From Verrucomicrobiota bacterium (lineage in GTDB: Bacteria; Verrucomicrobiota; Verrucomicrobiia; Limisphaerales; UBA9464): DNA of 39,828 nucleotides. The stretch is taken from assembly GCA_025363585.1 (NCBI GenBank), contig JANYDN010000184.1, positions 1 through 39,828 of the forward strand. The letters are read 5' to 3'. Below, piece by piece: positions 22,467-30,656 of this stretch; within the stretch, counting starts at the first letter, position 1, and each line of letters begins with the position of its first letter. The position numbers and the translations under genes are program-made. The notes below the pieces were generated by a model, which worked only from the letters and a program-made list of their open reading frames with translations, ran no database searches and was not told where the DNA came from.

Positions 22467-24452
22467 CTACTTCCCCGCGACGGCGGGGACGGGCCTCGTC
22501 GGCAGCGTTCCCGCCTTCGCCTGCCCGCTCGTGCTGCGCCACGCGGACAACGGGAGCAGTCCGATCCCGATGAATGCCAGCATCGCGCCGGCGAACGACA
22601 GCAACCCGATGAACGCCGCGTCGGTGAATCCGTACGCGTGCAACCCCACGCCGAGCATGTTCGTCCCGAACCACGACCACGCGACCACGATGTTGCCGAA
22701 GATCGCCAACAGGTTCAGCCCGCGGTCACGGACCAATCCGCCCATCCGGCAGTGCAGCACGAGCGCGTTCCACAACACGATCATCAGCGCCCCGTTCTCC
22801 TTCGGATCCCATCCCCAGAAACGACCCCACGATTGGTCCGCCCAGATTCCGCCCAGCACCGTTCCCGTGAAGCTGAACAGGATCGAGAAACACAGGATGC
22901 CGTACACCATCCGCGTCAGGTTGCGCCCGTCCTTCTCCTGCAGAACCTTCGTGAACACGCCCAGGCCCACGTAGAACAGCCCGAGGAAACCCGCCACCAG
23001 CGTCGACGCGTAGCCCAACGTCACGATCGTCACGTGCGTCGCCAGCCAGAAGTTCGTGTCGAGCACCGCGCGCATCATCTCCATCGTGTCGCCCGCCAGC
23101 GACAGCATGTGCGCCACGATCAGGCTGGCGAACCCGAGCAGCGCGGCGACGGCGATGCCGATGGCATTCTTCCAATAGTGCTCCAGCAACAAGCCGAGAC
23201 CGACCGCTCCCCAGCCGATGAAGATCGCCGAGCTGTAGAGATTCGTCACCGGCGGTCGTCCGCCGATCAACATGCGCGACACCAATCCCGCGTTGTGCAC
23301 GAGGAACGCGACCACCACCAACCACCAGGCGGTGCGCAGGATCGTCGGCCAGAGCCCCACCCAGTACGCGCACGCCAACACGAACGCGAGGACGTACATC
23401 AACTGCGCGGAGTAAAACGGCTCGGTCCGGTAAAACGTCGTCTCCCACGCCACCTTCGAAAGTTCCGCCGCGAACGGCCGGTCCAAGGTCGCGCGATAGT
23501 CCGCCACCGCCGCGTTGAAACCCGCCGTGTCGTTCGCGCGGTACGCCGTCGAGATCGCCGCGAACCGCGCGATCGATCGGTGCATGGGCACCGTGCCCAC
23601 GGATTCGATCATCTGCTCCGCCTCTTCCTGCGGCAGCGGCTTCTTGCCCATGATGTGCGTGAACAGCGGTCCCGGAATCGATGCCTGCAACAACGCGTCG
23701 CCCATCCGCAGCCAGCCGTCGCCCTCTTTTTCCGCGTGGTCCGGCGGCAGGATCAAGGGCGCCCGCATCCCATCCATCGCAAGGTAACGCTCCGAATACT
23801 CGAGCATCGCGACGAGAGCGTTGGTCTGGAAATCCATGCCCTTCATCCGCGACTTGAATGCCAGGGTACCCGCCGGGATCGACGCCTGGTATGCCGCCAA
23901 CTCCGCGGCGAAATTCGTACCGCGCATCGGCTGGATCGTGTTCTGCAACCGCATGTAAAGCGTCGCCGCGTTGTGCAGTTTCAACACCGCCTGCTCGAAG
24001 GTCGTGCGCGTCGTCGCCGCCTTCTCCTCCGCGGGAGCCACTTGTTCGACCAGATTGCTGAACCTCGGTTGCAGCCGGTTCCACGAGTAATGCTTCCCGT
24101 CGTCGTCGCCCGAAGGATCCAGCGGCAGCCCGAACAACGCCTTCAGGTCGGGATGATCGATCCGGAAAACCCGACGTGCGTCCGCCGCCTCGGGTTTCAG
24201 CATCAGCTCGAGCATCCACGGCATGGCTTCCATCGTGCCGCCGGCCTTGTCGTCCGGAAGCGTCTGGCGATTCCGGATCTGCATCAGCGAATTGCGCGCC
24301 ACGGAATCGAAGGGCTGCACGCGGCCGTTGAAGACGACGGGCAACCGCCCGAACTCCGCGACGGCCATGCCCGGCTCTCTCTTCGGCACGATTCGCGACA
24401 CCGCGCAACCGAGCGCGACCAAGGCGACCAACCAGGGGATCCAGCGTTTCAT
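22467..24452 (-). CDS. ccsA: Cytochrome c biogenesis protein CcsA (System II), with long N-terminal domain, 661 aa
   Basis: System II cytochrome c synthetase component that carries heme across the membrane for attachment to apocytochromes c. The tryptophan-rich WWD signature is intact: WADQSWGRFWGWDPKE (about 537-552). Candidate heme-ligand histidines lie in FLVHNAGL (H386), ATHVTIV (H473) and ALVLHCRM (H567). About eight helices occupy 345-640. The first ~340 residues follow one N-terminal helix and form a presumably periplasmic domain containing FGRLPVVFNGRVQPFDSVARN, a stretch seen in large CcsA proteins of some phyla; classic CcsA/ResC is only about 320-390 aa. The Shine-Dalgarno AAGGA is 9 nt before ATG 24452. 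ResB ends 18 bp upstream, so the two genes form an operon. Confidence 0.93.
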   Translation of the reverse strand: MKRWIPWLVALVALGCAVSRIVPKREPGMAVAEFGRLPVVFNGRVQPFDSVARNSLMQIRNRQTLPDDKAGGTMEAMPWMLELMLKPEAADARRVFRIDHPDLKALFGLPLDPSGDDDGKHYSWNRLQPRFSNLVEQVAPAEEKAATTRTTFEQAVLKLHNAATLYMRLQNTIQPMRGTNFAAELAAYQASIPAGTLAFKSRMKGMDFQTNALVAMLEYSERYLAMDGMRAPLILPPDHAEKEGDGWLRMGDALLQASIPGPLFTHIMGKKPLPQEEAEQMIESVGTVPMHRSIARFAAISTAYRANDTAGFNAAVADYRATLDRPFAAELSKVAWETTFYRTEPFYSAQLMYVLAFVLACAYWVGLWPTILRTAWWLVVVAFLVHNAGLVSRMLIGGRPPVTNLYSSAIFIGWGAVGLGLLLEHYWKNAIGIAVAALLGFASLIVAHMLSLAGDTMEMMRAVLDTNFWLATHVTIVTLGYASTLVAGFLGLFYVGLGVFTKVLQEKDGRNLTRMVYGILCFSILFSFTGTVLGGIWADQSWGRFWGWDPKENGALMIVLWNALVLHCRMGGLVRDRGLNLLAIFGNIVVAWSWFGTNMLGVGLHAYGFTDAAFIGLLSFAGAMLAFIGIGLLPLSAWRSTSGQAKAGTLPTRPVPAVAGK

Positions 24453-24470
24453 CGGATTGTTTCCTTGGGT

Positions 24471-25757
24471 TCAACGGCCTCTCGCCGCGGCCGGGACGAC
24501 CGTCGGGGGGGTCTGCGTCGCGGCCGACTTCTTCTGCTTCCCGATGAAGCCAACCAACATGATTGCGAAATGGAGGAGCATCCCCCCGAAGATCATCGCC
24601 GTGGAAAGGTACGGCCCCAGCCACGACGGATTGCGCACGACCTGGAGACCGCTGAACTGGCCCAGCAACTCGCGGTTCATCTGTGATTGGTAAAACGTCA
24701 GGCCGCCGTAGCGCAGCGGGTTGTTCATGTAGATATCGACCTCGCGATGCTCGCCCGTACCCGGGTTGTCGATCCGCACCCGGCTCTGGAAGTTGCGCGG
24801 GATATCGGTACCCCGGTACACCTCGTGGTTGATCTTCAGGAGCGTGAAGCTGAACGGAAGGTAGAGCCGCTCCGGACGGAGTTCCGCGCGCCACGTCGCG
24901 CCATCCGCCTCGATCTCCTGGTTCGAGATCTGGCCCGACATCAACCACGTGCCCAGCGCGCCTTTCTCACCCGACAATTCGATGACCGCCGCCGGCATGT
25001 TGCGGTGGTCCATGTCGCGGACCGGCGGCAACCGGTCGACGATCGCCTTCCGTCCCACGCCCTCGCTCGCGGCGGGTTGGCGGTTGGTGTGGACCATCGG
25101 CGCGCGGGTCCGCGACGTGGAATTCTGGTACCAATCGCGGACCCGGACCACAAACGGCAGCGACGGGTGCCGGATTTCCGCGCCGTCCTTGAGCATCGAC
25201 GCGGGGATCGAGACCACGCTCTCGCGGTCGGTTCCCGGCACGTCCTTCGCGAACACGAGTTCCTGCCGGTCGACGTGTTCGCTGTAAGCCTTGGTCTCGC
25301 CCTCGAAGAAACTCAGGTTGCTCTCGGTCGACAAAAGGTCCGTGAACACTTGTCCGACGATCATCAGCACCACGCCGGCGTGGGTGAGCAGGATGCCCGT
25401 CTTGCGCCAGCTCAACTTGAGTTTGGCAATGTGCGCGCAGAGCAGGTTGACGAGCAGGAGCCCGCCGATCAGGTAGCCGCCCGGGAACACCGGGATGCGC
25501 GGGTGCGCCTCGTAGGCCTCGGGCGGAAGCGGGTCGAGATTGAGGAAGACCAGATGCGAGGCCTTGCGGACCGCGGCGTTGATCGAGATCTGGTCGACGA
25601 AGAACGCCTTGAAGAATCGTTCCTGCACCAGATAGAGACCCATCGGTTCCTGGGCCAGCGTGCCCAGGAAAACGAGCACGATCCCGCACGCCAATAGCGC
25701 CACCGCAAGGCGCACGGAGCTCAGGACTTTGACGAGTCGCGACAACATCGGGATCAT
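24471..25757 (-). CDS. resB: ResB-like cytochrome c biogenesis protein (Ccs1), 428 aa
   Basis: Partner of CcsA in System II cytochrome c maturation. ATG 25757 (MIPMLSRLVKVLSSVRLAVALLACGIVLVFLGTLAQE) is chosen over the track's 25784; ATG 25748 is also possible. The sequence SSVRLAVALLACGIVLVFLGTLAQ in the first helix is the ResB hallmark, followed by helices at about 95-115 (YLIGGLLLVNLLCAHIAKL) and 125-147 (GILLTHAGVVLMIVGQVF). A large periplasmic domain with FTLLKINHEVYRGTDIPRNFQSRVRI and the conserved YMNNPLRYGGLTFYQSQ precedes a final helix (LSTAMIFGGMLLHFAIMLVGFI). The His in LTHAGVV and the last helix are typical heme-handling positions of this family. The gene is 61 bp after the lipoprotein gene, same strand. 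Confidence 0.92.
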   Translation of the reverse strand: MIPMLSRLVKVLSSVRLAVALLACGIVLVFLGTLAQEPMGLYLVQERFFKAFFVDQISINAAVRKASHLVFLNLDPLPPEAYEAHPRIPVFPGGYLIGGLLLVNLLCAHIAKLKLSWRKTGILLTHAGVVLMIVGQVFTDLLSTESNLSFFEGETKAYSEHVDRQELVFAKDVPGTDRESVVSIPASMLKDGAEIRHPSLPFVVRVRDWYQNSTSRTRAPMVHTNRQPAASEGVGRKAIVDRLPPVRDMDHRNMPAAVIELSGEKGALGTWLMSGQISNQEIEADGATWRAELRPERLYLPFSFTLLKINHEVYRGTDIPRNFQSRVRIDNPGTGEHREVDIYMNNPLRYGGLTFYQSQMNRELLGQFSGLQVVRNPSWLGPYLSTAMIFGGMLLHFAIMLVGFIGKQKKSAATQTPPTVVPAAARGR

Positions 25758-25818
25758 TCTAGACGCTTCTCGGACGCCGTGCATTCCATGATTTTCGCGG
25801 CCGTGAATCCACGGCGCG

Positions 25819-26910
25819 TCAGAGCTTCACCGATTCCACGAACTTCACGAAATTCGCGCGCTCCCTCGACACCAACGCGTCGTCGCCCTTCAGCTTGAAG
25901 AACCAAGTCTTGTCGCCCGACGGCACGATCGCCCCGAGGATGCGCTCCTTGCCGCCCGCAAGATCCACGAGCGTCCCGGAACCGCCGCCCGCCAACTTCA
26001 AGGGCTTCGAATCCTTCGCGAGGGTCGTTTCGTCGGTCGGCGCGATACCTATCTGCCCGCGCCAGCGATTCACGTTGGCGAGCAATCCGCCGGCGGCACC
26101 CGAGAACGAGGAGACCGAAACGTCGCCCGGAACGCCGCCGTCCGCCGCGATCTCGAAGCTCGCGAGGCGCATCGGCTTTTGCCCGGCCGTCTTCCAACCC
26201 GAGGGCACCTGCCATTCGGGCAGTCCGTCGGCTCCGGCGGGCGGCGCCGCGGACACGTCCGGCGCGGGCGAGGCGGGTGCCGGTCGCGCGGTCTCCTCTC
26301 CGTCGCCCGGGCCCGTCTTTACCGAAGCCACCCATCCGATGAACTTCGCCTTGTTCTCCGCCACCAGCGCGTCCTCGCCGAACGCCTTGAAGAAAACCGT
26401 CAGGTTGCCCACGGGCCACATCACCGCGAGGGTCCGGCCCCGGTACTTGTCGTCGATGACCTTCTCGTCGCTGGCCAGATCGTAGATCACGCCCTTCGAT
26501 TGCCCGATCTTCACCGGTGCCTGGAGCGCCGCCAAAGCGCCGGCCTCCACGGTCGACAGCTTCAGTTGCTGGCGCCAGCGATTGACGTTGTCCAATTCCG
26601 AGCCGGCCTTTTCGCCGAGCGCGACGACGGAAATGTCGACCGAACGCCCGTCCGGCGAGACCACCGCGTAGCTCGCCATCCGCATCCCGCTTTCGTTGGC
26701 TTTCTCCTTCCAGCCCGACGGGACCGTCCACGGCACGGTCGTGCGTTCCTCCCGCGGCGGGGCCTCGGGTTTCGCCTCGGGTTTCGCGGACGCGGTCGAC
26801 GGGATGTCTTTCGGGACCTCGATCACCCGCACTTCGTCCTTGTGACACCCCGACGCGGCGATCGCGGCGGAGGCAACGAGGACGACTATCAACAATCGGC
26901 TGGACTGCAT
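25819..26910 (-). CDS. Lipoprotein with two homologous domains, 363 aa
   Basis: Start ATG 26910 gives MQSSRLLIVVLVASAAIAASGCHKDE, a lipoprotein signal peptide with lipobox AASG-C; the track's extension to 27069 is intergenic repeat. After a Pro/Ala/Lys linker, two copies of one domain follow: about 58-195 and 233-363. Both open with W-x-VPSGWK (VPWTVPSGWKEKANESGMRMASYAV; PEWQVPSGWKTAGQKPMRLASFEI). Both share SVxxxGxxA-GxxxNVNRWRxQ (LDNVNRWRQQLKLS; LANVNRWRGQIGIA), then a LVDLAG/IYDLAS strand, a W-FFK strand (TVFFKAFGEDALV; TWFFKLKGDDALV) and a helix FxxWVASVK/FVKFVESVKL. I do not know the family. As the first gene upstream of resB-ccsA it is probably co-transcribed. An extracytoplasmic role linked to cytochromes is inferred from position only. 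Confidence 0.82.
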   Translation of the reverse strand: MQSSRLLIVVLVASAAIAASGCHKDEVRVIEVPKDIPSTASAKPEAKPEAPPREERTTVPWTVPSGWKEKANESGMRMASYAVVSPDGRSVDISVVALGEKAGSELDNVNRWRQQLKLSTVEAGALAALQAPVKIGQSKGVIYDLASDEKVIDDKYRGRTLAVMWPVGNLTVFFKAFGEDALVAENKAKFIGWVASVKTGPGDGEETARPAPASPAPDVSAAPPAGADGLPEWQVPSGWKTAGQKPMRLASFEIAADGGVPGDVSVSSFSGAAGGLLANVNRWRGQIGIAPTDETTLAKDSKPLKLAGGGSGTLVDLAGGKERILGAIVPSGDKTWFFKLKGDDALVSRERANFVKFVESVKL

Positions 26911-27269
26911 CCCGCGACTCAACCGTCCCGTCGTCGCCCGCGCAAGGCATCGGTGCGGAACGCGACGCGCCACGCGCACCGCGGGCCACGTAGCGCGGGC
27001 GTCCCCGCCTGCGGTATCCGCGGACGTCCCGCCTGCGCGAGACCGTAGGGCGGCCGTCCCCGGCTGCACACACAGCGGGCGTCCCCGCCCGCGCGAGACG
27101 TCGGTGGGGCTCGTTGCGAATCACAAGGGCTGGGCTCGGTCCACCGTCTCACGACGGCCGCCACGCCGCCCCACTTCCACCGCCCACTCATCGTTCCCAT
27201 GAGCGGTTTCCGAAGCGATCTCCGGAACGCGTGCTTGTTTGCTGGGCCACGGCCGGTTAGCCCTTTCGC
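26911..27269. other. 359-bp divergent intergenic region packed with dispersed repeats
   Basis: No gene is supported; the ORFs of the track here translate the repeats. It contains the CGTAGCGCGGGCG element (26989-27023), the 45-bp CGTAGGGCGGCCG element (27044-27088) and the inverted GTCGTGAGACGG element (27138-27155). Promoters for the lipoprotein-resB-ccsA run (minus) and for the ATP-grasp gene (plus) should both lie here; no confident consensus is seen. Confidence 0.65.
26989..27170. repeat. Right composite repeat flanking the ccs cluster
   Basis: Three elements: CGTAGCGCGGGCGTCCCCGCC from 26989, also found at 30369; a 45-bp element (27044-27088) that is the inverted copy of 22352-22396; and GGTCCACCGTCTCACGAC (27138-27155), the inverted copy of 22224-22241. 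Many GCGGGCG/CGCCCGC arms make the stretch strongly self-complementary. Confidence 0.85.
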
Positions 27270-28709
27270 GTGCTTCAGGGCTATGATCCGAAAGGGTTCT
27301 ACGACGAGATGTTCGCGGCCGACTCCCAGCCGCGCCGGCACTACTCCAAATTTCGCCAACTCTTCGACGACATCGCGCCGACCGACTTCGGGCAGCGATG
27401 CGACGAGGTGGATCTCGCGTTCCTGCGGCAGGGCGTGACGTTCAACGTCTACGGCGACTCGAAGGGCACCGAACGCATCTTCCCCTTCGACCTCGTTCCC
27501 CGCGTCATTCCCAACAGCGAATGGGAACTCCTCGAGCGCGGGCTGATCCAGCGCATCACCGCCCTCAACCTTTTCCTCCACGACATCTACCACGAGCAGA
27601 AGATCGTGAAGGACGGCGTCATACCGCCGTATTATATCCTCTCGGCCCGCCACTTCCGCCGCGAGTTCGTCAACTTCCAGGTCCCGCGCGACATCTACAT
27701 CCACATCTGCGGCACCGACCTGATCCGCGGCGCCGACGGCCAATGGATGGTGCTCGAGGACAATGGCCGCACTCCGTCGGGCGTCAGCTATGTCCTGGAG
27801 AACCGCCAGGCCCTCAAGCGGACGTTCCCCACGATGTTCGAGGAGATCGGCGTCCGGCCCGTCGACCATTACCCGCAGGAACTCCTCAAGACCCTGCAGC
27901 ACGTCGCGCCCGCCAAGGCCGTCGATCCCACCGTCGTCCTCCTCACCCCCGGGCCCCATAACAGCGCCTATTTCGAGCACACCTACCTCGCCCGCCAGAT
28001 GGGCATACAGATCGTGGAGGGACGCGATCTCATCGTCCGCGACGCGCGGGTGTTCATGCGCACGACCAAGGGCCTGCAGCCGGTGCATGTGATCTACCGC
28101 CGCATCGACGACGATTTCCTCGACCCGACGGTGTTCCGTCGTGATTCAGCGCTCGGCGTGCCGGGACTGATCAGCGCCTACCGCGCCGGGAACGTGTCGC
28201 TCGCCAACTCGGTCGGCACCGGCCTCGCCGACGACAAGGTGATGTATTATTTCGTGCCGCGGATGATCAAATACTACCTCGACCAGGACCCGATCATCCC
28301 CAACGTCCCGACCTTCCTGGCCTCCGAGGACAGCGACCGGAAATACATGCTCGAGAACCTCGACAAGCTCGTGGTGAAGGCCGCCAACGAATCCGGTGGC
28401 TACGGCATGCTCATGGGCCCGCGGGCCTGCGCCGAGGAACGCGCGAAGTTCCACGCGGCGATCCAGGCGGATCCCCGGAATTATATAGGACAGCCGATGA
28501 TTTCCCTGTCGACGCACCCGACCCATGTCGGCGACGGCGCGTTCGAGGGCCGGCACGTCGATCTCAGGCCTTTCATCCTGTATGGGGAGAAGACCGTCAT
28601 CGTTCCCGGCGGACTCACCCGCGTCGCCCTCACCAAGGGATCCCTCGTCGTGAATTCCTCCCAGGGCGGCGGCAGCAAGGACACCTGGGTCCTCTTCGGC
28701 GACGAATGA
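27270..28709 (+). CDS. Circularly permuted ATP-grasp protein (DUF404/DUF407 family), 479 aa
   Basis: GTG start at 27270 ([15 protein letters not shown]); an in-frame TAG at 27258 excludes any extension. Family landmarks are [51 protein letters not shown], the nucleotide-binding stretch [20 protein letters not shown] (about 155-175), [29 protein letters not shown] and [17 protein letters not shown]. The family has a circularly permuted ATP-grasp domain and is predicted to ligate amino acids or make a peptide tag. It normally occurs with an alpha-E (DUF403) gene, present here 42 bp downstream, and often with a transglutaminase-like protease, which is absent from this window. Length is normal. 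The natural substrate is unknown. Confidence 0.92.
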   Translation: MLQGYDPKGFYDEMFAADSQPRRHYSKFRQLFDDIAPTDFGQRCDEVDLAFLRQGVTFNVYGDSKGTERIFPFDLVPRVIPNSEWELLERGLIQRITALNLFLHDIYHEQKIVKDGVIPPYYILSARHFRREFVNFQVPRDIYIHICGTDLIRGADGQWMVLEDNGRTPSGVSYVLENRQALKRTFPTMFEEIGVRPVDHYPQELLKTLQHVAPAKAVDPTVVLLTPGPHNSAYFEHTYLARQMGIQIVEGRDLIVRDARVFMRTTKGLQPVHVIYRRIDDDFLDPTVFRRDSALGVPGLISAYRAGNVSLANSVGTGLADDKVMYYFVPRMIKYYLDQDPIIPNVPTFLASEDSDRKYMLENLDKLVVKAANESGGYGMLMGPRACAEERAKFHAAIQADPRNYIGQPMISLSTHPTHVGDGAFEGRHVDLRPFILYGEKTVIVPGGLTRVALTKGSLVVNSSQGGGSKDTWVLFGDE

Positions 28710-28751
28710 CCGGCCGGCCGCATCCAAACCCACGACACCTTATAGAGCCCC

Positions 28752-29768
28752 ATGCTTTCCCGAGTCGCCAATAGCCTGTACTGGATGGCCCGCTACATCG
28801 AGCGCGCCGACAACATCGCGCGGATCGTCGACGCAAACCTCCAGTTGCTCATGGAGTCGCGCCGGGTCGGCCCGGAAGAGTCCGGCGCCCATTGGGCCCC
28901 CGTCGTCGAGAGCACCGGCGACGAGGAGGCATTTGCCGCGGTCCATGCCCTGGCCACCGGCACGAGCGTGACGGACTTCCTGATCTTCGACGTCCGCAAC
29001 GGCAACTCGCTGGTGTCGTCGGTGAACCAGGCCCGCGAGAACGCGCGCATGGTCCGCGACCAGGTGCCGGGGGAGATGTGGGAGGAACTCAACCGGCTGT
29101 ATCTCTACGTGCGTTCGGCGGAAGCGGCCTCGATCTGGGAGGACAATCCCTTCGCCTTCCTGCAGCAGATCCGCTCGAGCGCGCTGACGTTGCTCGGCAT
29201 TAGCTATGCCAGCACGCCTCACAACGAGGGCTGGCATTTCCTCCAGGCCGGCAAATTCCTCGAGCGGGCCGACAAGACCACGCGCATGCTCGACCTCCGC
29301 CACGCCTCGCTCCCGCGGACCGGCATGCCCGGTCCCATCAGCCAGGCCGACGCCCTCGGCTGGGCCGCCATCCTCCGCTCGTGTTCCGCGTGGGATGCCT
29401 ACAAGGCGATCCATGGGAGCGCCGTCCACCCGCGCTGGGTCGCGGAATACCTGCTGTTGAGCGACGAGTTCCCGCGCTCCCTGAAATTCTGCGTCGAGCG
29501 TCTGGACGCCTCGCTCCGCGCCGTCTCCGGCGTCGCGGCGCGGCGATTCAGCAACGATGCCGAGAAATTCAGCGGCCGTCTCCTCGCCGAGCTCCAGTTC
29601 GGCACCATCGAGGAAGTCTTCCAGACCGGCCTCCACGATTACATCGACCAGATCCAGACCCGGTTGAACCAGATCGGCGACGAATTGTTCCGGGCCTATA
29701 TCTTCCAGCCGTTCGTCAATCTCGAGGACGAGATCATGGTGCAGCAGGAATTCCAGCAGCAGCAGTGA
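28752..29768 (+). CDS. Alpha-E domain protein (DUF403), 338 aa
   Basis: The opening MLSRVANSLYWMARYIERADNIARIVDANLQLLME is the hallmark of alpha-E proteins, an all-alpha family. Later conserved parts are ENARMVRDQVPGEMWEELNRLYLY, EGWHFLQAGKFLERADKTTRMLDLR (a second W/E-R-A-D-K-T repeat), SCSAWDAYKAI, VAEYLLLSDEFPRSLKFC and the C-terminal HDYIDQIQTRLNQIGDELFRAYIF. It follows the ATP-grasp gene at 42 bp and is expected to work with it in the predicted peptide-ligation system. TATAGAG stands 5 nt before the ATG. The C-terminus is Gln-rich (QQEFQQQQ). Length is slightly above the usual ~310. It is soluble. Biochemical activity of the family is not established. Confidence 0.92.
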   Translation: MLSRVANSLYWMARYIERADNIARIVDANLQLLMESRRVGPEESGAHWAPVVESTGDEEAFAAVHALATGTSVTDFLIFDVRNGNSLVSSVNQARENARMVRDQVPGEMWEELNRLYLYVRSAEAASIWEDNPFAFLQQIRSSALTLLGISYASTPHNEGWHFLQAGKFLERADKTTRMLDLRHASLPRTGMPGPISQADALGWAAILRSCSAWDAYKAIHGSAVHPRWVAEYLLLSDEFPRSLKFCVERLDASLRAVSGVAARRFSNDAEKFSGRLLAELQFGTIEEVFQTGLHDYIDQIQTRLNQIGDELFRAYIFQPFVNLEDEIMVQQEFQQQQ

Positions 29769-29775
29769 AGGGAGG

Positions 29776-29807
29776 AAGTTTCAAGTTTCAGGGTTTCAAG
29801 TTTGAAG
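29776..29807. repeat. GTTTCAAGTTT repeat
   Basis: The segment AAGTTTCAAGTTTCAGGG then TTTCAAGTTTGAAG contains two copies of TTTCAAGTTT and is markedly AT-rich against the GC-rich background. It fills most of the 55-bp gap between the alpha-E and ACP phosphodiesterase genes. Similar sequences are spread in some other genomes, from memory. Confidence 0.6.
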
Positions 29808-29823
29808 ACGGGCTGGTCCCCGG

Positions 29824-30396
29824 ATGAACTGGCTCGCCCATCTCCATCTGGCGGGACCCGGTTCCGCCGACCGCGTCGGAAGCATCCTGCCCGATCTCCT
29901 CTCGGCCCGCGACTTGGCCGCGTTGCCCGGCCAATTCCGCGACGGCATCGATCGACATCGCCAGGTCGACTCCTATACCGACACCCATCCGGTATTCCTC
30001 CGTAGCAAGCGCCGCATCGATCCTCCCTTCCGCCGCTATGCCGGGATCCTGGTCGACGTCTTTTACGATCATATACTCGCCACCGATTGGGACTTATACG
30101 CCGAGACGCCGCTCCCCGTGTTCGCGGCCGATGTCTATAAATCCTTCGACCTCCACCTCCACGAGCTCCCGGTCGAAGCCCGGGCACGAATGGAGCGGAT
30201 GCGCGATGGCAACCTCTTCTGTGCCTACCGCGACATCGTCGTGATCCGGGAAGTCCTGCAAAGCATGTCCGCGCGGCTCCGGCGTCCGTTCCCGCTCGAC
30301 GACGCCGTCGCGATTTTGGAAGCCCGACGCGAGGACTTCCGGGCGGACTTCCGCGAATTCTTTCCCGACGTAGCGCGGGCGTCCCGCCTCCGGTAG
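29824..30396 (+). CDS. acpH: Acyl carrier protein phosphodiesterase (AcpH-like), 190 aa
   Basis: AcpH removes the 4'-phosphopantetheine arm from holo-ACP. The family pattern is clear: MNWLAHLHLA at the N-terminus, GSILPDLL, FRDGIDRHRQVDSYTDTHPVFLRSKRRI, RRYAGILVDVFYDHILATDWDLY and LPVFAADVYKS. The metal-binding HD-type residues (D-R-H-R, D-x-H-P, D-V-F-Y-D-H) are all present. Length is close to E. coli AcpH (193 aa). The last residues DVARASRLR and the TAG stop are encoded by a dispersed repeat (30369-30396) that also occurs as intergenic DNA at 26989, so the C-terminus is repeat-derived. The gene is 55 bp after the alpha-E gene and may share its transcript. No ACP or fatty acid gene is nearby apart from the PKS at 34483. 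Confidence 0.88.
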   Translation: MNWLAHLHLAGPGSADRVGSILPDLLSARDLAALPGQFRDGIDRHRQVDSYTDTHPVFLRSKRRIDPPFRRYAGILVDVFYDHILATDWDLYAETPLPVFAADVYKSFDLHLHELPVEARARMERMRDGNLFCAYRDIVVIREVLQSMSARLRRPFPLDDAVAILEARREDFRADFREFFPDVARASRLR

Positions 30397-30606
30397 CCGC
30401 GGCCATCTCGCCTGCGCCTGCTGGCGGCGGTTCGACGTAGAGCGGCCGTCCCCGGCTGCGCAATCAGAGCCGTCCCGGCTCGTTCCGCAGCCTTCCAAGC
30501 AAGAATCCCATCCCGCGACCCTCTCGGCGCGGGCGGGGACGCCCGCGATTTGTGCAGCCGGGATAGCCCGCCGGAGCCAGGCGAAGGCTGGGGCCGGCCG
30601 CCCTAC
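30369..30606. repeat. Cluster of dispersed GC-rich repeats between acpH and the M28 peptidase
   Basis: Three elements: CGTAGCGCGGGCGTCCCGCC (30369-30396, overlapping the 3' end of acpH); CGTAGAGCGGCCGTCCCCGG from 30436; and GCGGGGACGCCCGCGATTTG from 30533, extending to GGCCGCCCTAC (30606) with an internal insertion (GCCCGCCGGAGCCAGGCGAAG...). The second and third are inverted to one another and are variants of the 45-bp element at 22352 and 27044. Confidence 0.82.
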
Positions 30607-30644
30607 ACCGGTGACTCCGGCCTCGCCTCGATTCCGCGACGCGA

Positions 30645-30650
30645 TACCCT
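30645..30650 (+). promoter_or_regulatory. TACCCT motif 6 nt before the M28 peptidase start
   Basis: GATACCCT-CGCCCG-ATG. A TANNNT -10-like element so close to ATG 30657 would produce a leaderless mRNA. A near-identical GATACCGT precedes the minus-strand HAD gene start at 37914 by 9 nt. No -35 is evident. Confidence 0.25.
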
Positions 30651-30656
30651 CGCCCG

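Noticed and set aside
22371-24686. 771-aa plus-strand ORF
   Set aside because: His/Arg/Gln-rich antisense of CcsA.
26911-27124. N-terminal extensions of the lipoprotein frames
   Set aside because: They run through dispersed repeats; ATG 26910 gives a perfect lipoprotein signal.
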